Positions 55,993-60,140 of a DNA stretch of 60,140 nucleotides are shown one piece after another. The stretch covers positions 1 to 60,140 of the forward strand of contig CAJXWO010000011.1 in the NCBI GenBank assembly GCA_913062865.1, given 5' to 3'. This stretch comes from an uncultured Paracoccaceae bacterium. Its GTDB lineage: Bacteria; Pseudomonadota; Alphaproteobacteria; Rhodobacterales; Rhodobacteraceae. The stretch's first letter is position 1. Each line of letters opens with the position of its first letter. The notes under the pieces were generated by a model that did not search any database, was not told where the DNA came from, and was given only the letters and a program-made list of their open reading frames with translations. The translations under genes were made by a program, and so were the position numbers.

Positions 55993-56802
55993 TCAGTTCA
56001 AGCGGGCCGGGGCTGTCAGCCTGCCGCGGCTCGCCAGTTCCTGCGACAGGTGCAGCGCGGCGCGCAGCTCCTCCTCTGTCTCGGCGGCGCGGATCTGCTC
56101 GCGGCAATATTCCCGCAGCGCGTCGGGGCCCATGTCCTCGGACAGGGGCATGGCGTGGCGGGCGAGGATGCGGGCCTTGTCCAGTTCGGTCGCCATCACG
56201 TCCCCGGTGATGCCGGAAAACGAGCGCACGCGGTCGATCCGCTCTTGCGTGACATCCAGAAGCGCGGCCAGGGCAGAGACCTTGCCCATGGGCGTGGGCC
56301 TGCCCAGGTAGTCATAGGGCGCGTTGTCCGATCGTTTCAGAACACGGTCCATCACCGGGTCGATCACCGTGACGATGTCCGTGATGCCCGAGGCCATTGC
56401 GAATTCCAGCGATCCGATCATCAGCTCACTGGTGTGATAGGAGATCGAGTTTCGCGCGGTGCCGCGGCCAAGGCGGGCGGTGTCGACGCAGAAGCGGGTG
56501 CTTTCCCACACGAGTGCCGAGCGCAGCGGCGGCTCTCCGTCGAGGATGGCCGAGAATACATCGGCCAGCACATGCGGACCCGTGGTCTGGAGGGCGCGGG
56601 CGCAGGCCACCACATGCCCCTCGTCGTCGAGGCTGAGCACGTAGGCGGGATCGAGCGCATCGAACTCGTCGATCTCCATCCCGTTCCTTACCTGCACATC
56701 CCATCCCAAACGGTCGTGGAAGACGCGCTTGCGCAGTCGGAACATATCATCGAGAACCGCAGAATACTTGGCCCGGTTCAGGCCATCCACAATCAGGATC
56801 AT
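55993..56802 (-). CDS. luxI: Acyl-homoserine-lactone synthase, LuxI family, with C-terminal extension
   Basis: This enzyme makes N-acyl-homoserine lactones from SAM and acyl-ACP. The 269-residue protein carries the invariant LuxI residues Arg24, Phe28, Trp34, Asp45, Asp48 and Arg69, with Phe83, Glu100 and Arg103 in the DVF and VWESTRF blocks. The typical family length is 195-220, so about 60 residues are extra at the C-terminus (from RSFSGITGDV through HLSQELASRG). They look helical and may bind or modulate. It is downstream of luxR on the same strand, with a 139-base gap holding direct repeats. The product chain length cannot be read from sequence. Confidence 0.95.
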   Translation of the reverse strand: MILIVDGLNRAKYSAVLDDMFRLRKRVFHDRLGWDVQVRNGMEIDEFDALDPAYVLSLDDEGHVVACARALQTTGPHVLADVFSAILDGEPPLRSALVWESTRFCVDTARLGRGTARNSISYHTSELMIGSLEFAMASGITDIVTVIDPVMDRVLKRSDNAPYDYLGRPTPMGKVSALAALLDVTQERIDRVRSFSGITGDVMATELDKARILARHAMPLSEDMGPDALREYCREQIRAAETEEELRAALHLSQELASRGRLTAPARLN

Positions 56803-56887
56803 CGGTTGCCCCCTTTTGGCGTTGTTCCGCGTAAAGTTGAGTGGACGCTGGGGTCAGGATGTCGTTGCTTGTCTCGAAAGGCTTTTA

Positions 56888-56926
56888 GGGGAATCCCGTA
56901 GGTGCGGGATCGGGGAATCCCATAGG
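56888..56926 (-). promoter_or_regulatory. Direct repeats between luxR and luxI
   Basis: GGGGAATCCCGTAGG (56888-56902) and GGGGAATCCCATAGG (56912-56926) are two nearly identical 15-mers spaced 24 bases apart, upstream of luxI. Each contains the palindromic core GGGAATCCC. ATCCCG (56893) and CGGGAT (56905) also form an inverted pair between the repeats. They may be binding sites for LuxR or another regulator. Confidence 0.5.
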
Positions 56927-56941
56927 ATCCCTGCGATATGA

Positions 56942-57642
56942 TCAGCCGGGCTGGATCAGGCCAAGGCTGACGGCACGGCCCACTGCCTGGGCCGTGGTGA
57001 GCGCGCGCAGCTTTTCGCGCGCCGAGCGCAAATGGACCTCGACCGTGCGATGCGAGATCATCAGGATGTCCGCCACATCGATCTGGCTTTTGCCGGCGGC
57101 GACCCATTGCAGGATTTCGCGTTCGCGCCCCGACAGCGCGGGAAAGCGCAGGGCGCGGATCAGCTGGTCCGACTGCATCACGCTGTCATGCAGATGCACG
57201 GCGGCGATCTGCAGGTCGCGCATGATGGTGGGTTTCAGCATCGCCCATTCCCGATCGCTGCAGTCCCGCGTCACGCTGAACATGCCGATATCGCCATGGG
57301 GCCGCGGACGGCCACGGTCAGGCCGCGATCGGTGATCCCGTAATCGCGGGCATCCCGGATGACCCTGCTGGGCGGGCCTTCCTGCTTGAGGCGGTCCCAA
57401 TCCACCGGCGCGATGCTGCGCGCGGCGGCATGCAGGGTGGGGTCGATCATGTGAAAGCCGTGATCGGTATAGTGCCGCTTCCACGCATCGGGATAGTTCA
57501 CGAAGCCCTGGGTGGCCCCGATCAGCGGGTTCAGATTGACGTAGGCCGCATAGTCGAACCCGAGCTTGTCGCAGACCGAGTCCAGATAGCCGAGAAAGGT
57601 CTGTTCCTCGGCAGGACCGGCACTGAGGTAGATGATCTGCAT
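56942..57642 (-). pseudogene. luxR: LuxR-family quorum-sensing regulator with a one-base frameshift
   Basis: This is an AHL-binding transcription factor. The N-terminal autoinducer domain is read from ATG 57642: MQIIYLSAGPAEEQTFLG with ligand residues Trp54, Tyr58, Asp67 and Trp82. It runs as far as GLTVAVRGP, then the frame is lost at GGGG (57298-57301), CCCC on the coding strand. One more C would join it in frame to HGDIGMFSVT and the LuxR HTH (LSGREREILQWVAAGKSQIDVADILMISHRTVEVHL). The restored protein would be about 233 residues, a normal LuxR. AAAGGACG lies upstream. The cause may be a sequencing error in a homopolymer or a real change. Confidence 0.87.
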
Positions 57643-57721
57643 GCGGATGCGTCCTTTCGCCGATCGACGCAAGGACAACGGATCATGACGCAGCTTGGAC
57701 CGCGTCCTTGGTTCCGTTCTC

Positions 57722-58078
57722 CTAGATTGCGCGCATCATGGCACGGATGGCGCTTTTTCGCTCGGCGGACAATCCCCGCATCAGGCCGAGCATCTCGAGC
57801 GTTTCCGGATCGTCGAGGCTGATGGCAAGGCCGGTGGCGCCATTTGCCTCGTCTCCGAGCCCTTCGAAGAAGAACGAGACTGGCACCTCGAGCACCTCGG
57901 CGATCTTCCAAAGGCGCGCTGCGCTGGTCCGGTTGGCGCCGGTTTCGTATTTCTGGACTTGCTGGAACCGGACGCCGATGGCGTCGCCCAGTTCGGTCTG
58001 GTTTATTTTCAATGCGACGCGGCGCGCGCGTACGCGACGGCCGATCGCCCAGTCCACTTCGGACATCGTTTTCCCCAT
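57722..58078 (-). CDS. XRE-family transcriptional regulator
   Basis: This 118-residue regulator has an N-terminal XRE helix-turn-helix: VRARRVALKINQTELGDAIGVRFQQVQKYETGANRTSAARLWKIAEVL is the five-helix Cro/CI-type fold. The C-terminal part ends with an MMRAI helix that could dimerise. No effector domain is present. Two ATG starts are possible (58078 or 58066); the second has a GGGGAAAA upstream. It lies just upstream of luxR (79-base gap), and an inverted GTTTACG repeat precedes it. Confidence 0.87.
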   Translation of the reverse strand: MGKTMSEVDWAIGRRVRARRVALKINQTELGDAIGVRFQQVQKYETGANRTSAARLWKIAEVLEVPVSFFFEGLGDEANGATGLAISLDDPETLEMLGLMRGLSAERKSAIRAMMRAI

Positions 58079-58097
58079 GTTGGTTCCAAGCAACCGT

Positions 58098-58125
58098 GTT
58101 TACGCGGACATCCCATTACGTAAAC
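58098..58125 (-). promoter_or_regulatory. Inverted repeat GTTTACG-N14-CGTAAAC upstream of the XRE gene
   Basis: GTTTACG (58098-58104) and CGTAAAC (58119-58125) are perfect inverted arms whose starts are 21 bases apart, two helical turns. The near arm lies about 20 bases upstream of the XRE start. A third CGTAAAC half-site lies at 58220-58226. This is a plausible autoregulatory operator. Confidence 0.55.
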
Positions 58126-58231
58126 TTTACCGGTTCTGGCGTGGGAGGCTCAAGCGTGAAAGGCATGCCGATCAGCATGTTATCGCTATCAAGCCAACAA
58201 AACAAAGGGATTGACGAAGCGTAAACATGGA

Positions 58232-58260
58232 AAAGCCGCGCGGGTGGGCCGCGCGGCTTT
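58232..58260 (-). terminator. Terminator of the rpsF-rpsR-rplI operon
   Basis: AAAGCCGCGCG (58232-58242) pairs with CGCGCGGCTTT (58250-58260), with a seven-base loop. On the minus strand TTCCATG follows the T run of the stem. It is 20 bases past the rplI stop. Confidence 0.85.
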
Positions 58261-58280
58261 GGCTTCGGTCGGACGCAGGA

Positions 58281-58913
58281 TCAGTCGTCGTCCGAGGCCT
58301 TTTCCTCGGCGGTCTCCTCGGCCGGAGCGGCCGCGGGTTCCTCCAGCTCGTCCAGCTGTGCGGCGCCGATATCGTCGAACAGCTCCTGGATCTCGAACTC
58401 GGCGGCGGCTTCTTCCTCCGCGGCCAGGTCCTGGATCGACTTGCCCGACGCCTGCAGCTCGGCCTCTTCGGGCGAGCGGGCGACATTCAGCGTGATGGTG
58501 ACCATGACCTCGGGGTGCAGGTGCACCTCGACCTCGTGCAGGCCCAGTTCCTTGATCGGGGTGCGGATCAGAACCTGCTTGCGGTCCACGGAATAGCCCG
58601 CCTCGGTCGCGGTTTCGGCCGCGTCACGGGTCGAGACCGAGCCGTAAAGGTTGCCGCCGTCCGAGGCCTGGCGAATCACGACGAACTGCTGGCCGCCAAG
58701 ACGTTCGGCCAGATCCTCGGCCTCTTTCTTGGTTTCCAGGTTGCGCGCTTCGAGCTGGGCTTTCTGCGCCTCGAACGCCGCGATGTTCTCTTTCGAGGCG
58801 GTCAGCGCCTTGCCCTGAAGCAGAAGATAGTTGCGTGCGAAGCCGGGCTTGACGTCGACAACGTCGCCCATCTGGCCCAGCTTGGCCACGCGTTCCAGAA
58901 GGATCACTTGCAT
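58281..58913 (-). CDS. rplI: 50S ribosomal protein L9, long acidic form
   Basis: This primary 23S rRNA-binding protein of the large subunit is 210 residues rather than the ~150 of E. coli. The N-terminal domain ([31 protein letters not shown]) and the long connecting helix are normal. The C-terminal globular domain ([28 protein letters not shown]) is followed by a ~55-residue Glu/Ala-rich tail ([16 protein letters not shown] and further acidic repeats). Such tails are seen in Rhodobacteraceae. It is the last gene of the S6-S18-L9 operon. Confidence 0.96.
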   Translation of the reverse strand: MQVILLERVAKLGQMGDVVDVKPGFARNYLLLQGKALTASKENIAAFEAQKAQLEARNLETKKEAEDLAERLGGQQFVVIRQASDGGNLYGSVSTRDAAETATEAGYSVDRKQVLIRTPIKELGLHEVEVHLHPEVMVTITLNVARSPEEAELQASGKSIQDLAAEEEAAAEFEIQELFDDIGAAQLDELEEPAAAPAEETAEEKASDDD

Positions 58914-58925
58914 GGGTCCGGCTCC

Positions 58926-59153
58926 TTATTTCACGGCGTAGGGAAGAAGCGCCAGGAAGCGGGCGCGCTTGATCGCGCGGGCCAGTTCACGCTGCTTCTT
59001 GGCCGACACGGCGGTGATGCGCGACGGCACGATCTTGCCGCGCTCGGAGATGTAGCGCTGCAAGAGCTTGGTGTCTTTGTAGTCGATGGCCGGAGCATTG
59101 TCGCCCGAGAAGGGGCACACTTTGCGGCGGCGGAAAAACGGTTTGGCTGCCAT
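58926..59153 (-). CDS. rpsR: 30S ribosomal protein S18
   Basis: This 75-residue protein binds 16S rRNA in the platform together with S6. The full family sequence is visible ([19 protein letters not shown], then [19 protein letters not shown] and ending ALLPYAVK). The single Cys13 is typical of bacterial S18. It is the middle gene of the conserved rpsF-rpsR-rplI operon, 12 bases before rplI and 29 after rpsF. Confidence 0.97.
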   Translation of the reverse strand: MAAKPFFRRRKVCPFSGDNAPAIDYKDTKLLQRYISERGKIVPSRITAVSAKKQRELARAIKRARFLALLPYAVK

Positions 59154-59182
59154 GACTTAACGTCCTTTTCTCACAAGTTGGA

Positions 59183-59545
59183 TCAACGGCGCTCGCGGCG
59201 GTCGCCACGATCTCCGCGTTCATCGCGCTTCTGCATCTGGATCGACGGACCTTCGGCGTGTTCGTCGACCTTGATGGTCAGAACGCGCATCACGTCGTCA
59301 TGCAGGCGCATCAGGCGTTCCATTTCCTGCACGGCATCCGACGGGGCGTCGGAGCGCATGAAGGCATAGTGCCCCTTGCGGTTCTTGTTGATCTTGTAGG
59401 CCATGGTCTTGACGCCCCAGTACTCGGTATCGACCACCTTGCCACCGTTGTCGGTCAGAACGGTGCCGAAATGCTCAATCAGGCCTTCGGCCTGGGTGTT
59501 CGAGAGATCCTGGCGCGAAATAAAGACATGCTCGTACAGCGGCAT
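59183..59545 (-). CDS. rpsF: 30S ribosomal protein S6
   Basis: This 120-residue protein begins MPLYEHVFISRQDL and pairs with S18 on the 30S platform. The end is rich in Arg, Asp and Glu (RDERGDRGDRRERR), a basic-acidic tail usual in this order. GGAG lies a few bases before ATG 59545; an upstream start at 59560 is not needed. The 5' region may contain an S6:S18 leader RNA, but I could not confirm a structure. Confidence 0.97.
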   Translation of the reverse strand: MPLYEHVFISRQDLSNTQAEGLIEHFGTVLTDNGGKVVDTEYWGVKTMAYKINKNRKGHYAFMRSDAPSDAVQEMERLMRLHDDVMRVLTIKVDEHAEGPSIQMQKRDERGDRGDRRERR

Positions 59546-59795
59546 GTTTACTCCATTCATGTCTCAGGCACGCTTCAAAGGACGGGTCCGATCCTTCCGC
59601 TCCCGTCCACGAGAGGCTGCGCGGGTCAAAAGATCCGCGGAAGGAAGGCTGCGGTATACACGGCTCAGAGGCTTTCGCAACCCCGTGCCCGCGGCGGGCC
59701 CGGCATTTCCAACCTGTTGCCCCAGTGCTGACATCTTTGGCGCTCAGTGTGGAAACTATGAACCGCAAGTCGGACTGTTGAAGAAGGACTGGTTG

Positions 59796-60035
59796 ATGAG
59801 TGCAATACCCGATGACCCCCAAAGCGCGGACGCGACCCACCGCCCCTGCGGCGTGGAGCAAAGCGCGTTTTCCATTTTCGGCCGGATCGTGGGCGCGGCC
59901 CTGGTCGCATCGGCACTGGGGCTCTGGGTGCTGCCCGGATCCGACTACAGTGCCGAGCTGCTGCTGATCAAGCTGGGTCTGACGCTGACCATGGCGCTGA
60001 TCGGCGTGACGCTGTACGTCGCGGCCCGCCGCTGA
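59796..60035 (+). CDS. Small two-helix membrane protein
   Basis: This 79-residue protein has an N-terminal soluble 30 residues (MSAIPDDPQSADATHRPCGV) and two hydrophobic helices (IVGAALVASALGLWVLPG, and LLLIKLGLTLTMALIGVTLYVA), ending in a short Arg-Arg tail. It has no recognised family. AAGGA precedes ATG 59796. It is divergent from rpsF by about 250 bases. The long open frame upstream of this start runs through the shared promoter region and is unlikely to be translated. Confidence 0.7.
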   Translation: MSAIPDDPQSADATHRPCGVEQSAFSIFGRIVGAALVASALGLWVLPGSDYSAELLLIKLGLTLTMALIGVTLYVAARR

Positions 60036-60059
60036 TCCAGCACGGGCGCCGGACTGGTG

Positions 60060-60140
60060 CCCTGCCAGGTGAATCGCACTTGAGCTTTGACAGTTGTGCA
60101 GAACTGGATTCTTGAGGTTTCATCATCAGATGGAGCTTCG
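60060..60140. other. Window-edge segment of atypical composition
   Basis: The last ~80 bases are lower in GC than the rest and begin CCTGCCAGGTGAATCG. They end with ATGGAGCTTCG, which could be the first codons of a gene cut by the window. Like the left edge, this may be an insertion-sequence or other repeated end at which the assembly stopped. I recognise no known element. Confidence 0.3.

Noticed and set aside
59560..59795. Possible S6:S18 leader RNA before rpsF
   Set aside because: No recognisable CCGAA-bulge hairpin in the right place; left unannotated.

Overview
The window is about 60 kb of GC-rich, densely packed chromosomal DNA from an alphaproteobacterium. It is almost certainly a marine member of the Rhodobacteraceae (Roseobacter group). 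The evidence is a DMSP lyase of the DddP type with every catalytic and metal residue at its expected position, a LuxI/LuxR acyl-homoserine-lactone locus, a stand-alone Hint-domain protein, DUF6314, DUF3445 and DUF3422 proteins, and dispersed intergenic repeats ending in GTATTTTTGGAAAGATGAAG or GTATTTTTGCCAAGAAGAAG. No rRNA operon, CRISPR array, prophage or complete insertion sequence was seen. The first ~75 and last ~80 bases are less GC-rich than the rest, and the first reading frame lacks a plausible 5' end, so both ends may be edges of mobile or repeated elements.

Layout. 1-1.8 kb: a truncated frame, a small secreted protein, a cold-shock protein, an ArsC/Spx-like protein and a DUF4064-like membrane protein. 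1.8-4.3 kb (minus): a four-gene bufferin-type copper-peptide operon (BufA precursor, MNIO/DUF692 enzyme, DUF2063 partner broken by an in-frame amber codon, DoxX protein). 4.5-15.2 kb: thrS, an MFS transporter, several alpha/beta hydrolases, a methyltransferase, a MetE-like zinc methyltransferase, a DUF457-like membrane protein and a DUF3422 protein. 15.2-26 kb: a YeeE/YedE sulfur transporter, then a peptide-type ABC transporter split over two divergent units, with its ATPase co-directional with an ArgE-like deacetylase and two tandem M20 amidohydrolases. 26-38.5 kb: rsgA, a glycosyltransferase-like protein, acnA, a DUF1223 thioredoxin-like protein, an acyltransferase plus a DMT permease, fliG, purB, DUF6314 and bioY. 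38.7-44.3 kb: an alpha/beta hydrolase-OsmC fusion, a Nudix hydrolase plus a cation/proton antiporter, dddP and a DUF3445 protein. 44.3-48 kb: a frameshifted sulfotransferase and two paralogous proteins of an unrecognised family flanking a lytic transglycosylase. 48-54.5 kb: glnB-glnA under a probable NtrC site, nnr, a Hint protein, tRNA-Leu(UAG) and tig. 54.5-60 kb: a PQQ-type sugar dehydrogenase, luxI, a frameshifted luxR, an XRE regulator, the rpsF-rpsR-rplI operon and a small membrane protein.

How the genes work together. The clearest modules are copper protection (bufferin operon), import and deacylation of acylated amino acids or peptides (ABC transporter, ArgE, two M20 enzymes), nitrogen control (PII and glutamine synthetase), DMSP cleavage, and quorum sensing. 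Three genes carry single lesions that are easy to localise: an amber codon in bufC, an AG-run shift in the sulfotransferase gene, and a one-base loss in a C run in luxR. These may be real inactivating or phase-switching changes, or errors in the assembly. Re-sequencing those three sites would decide.
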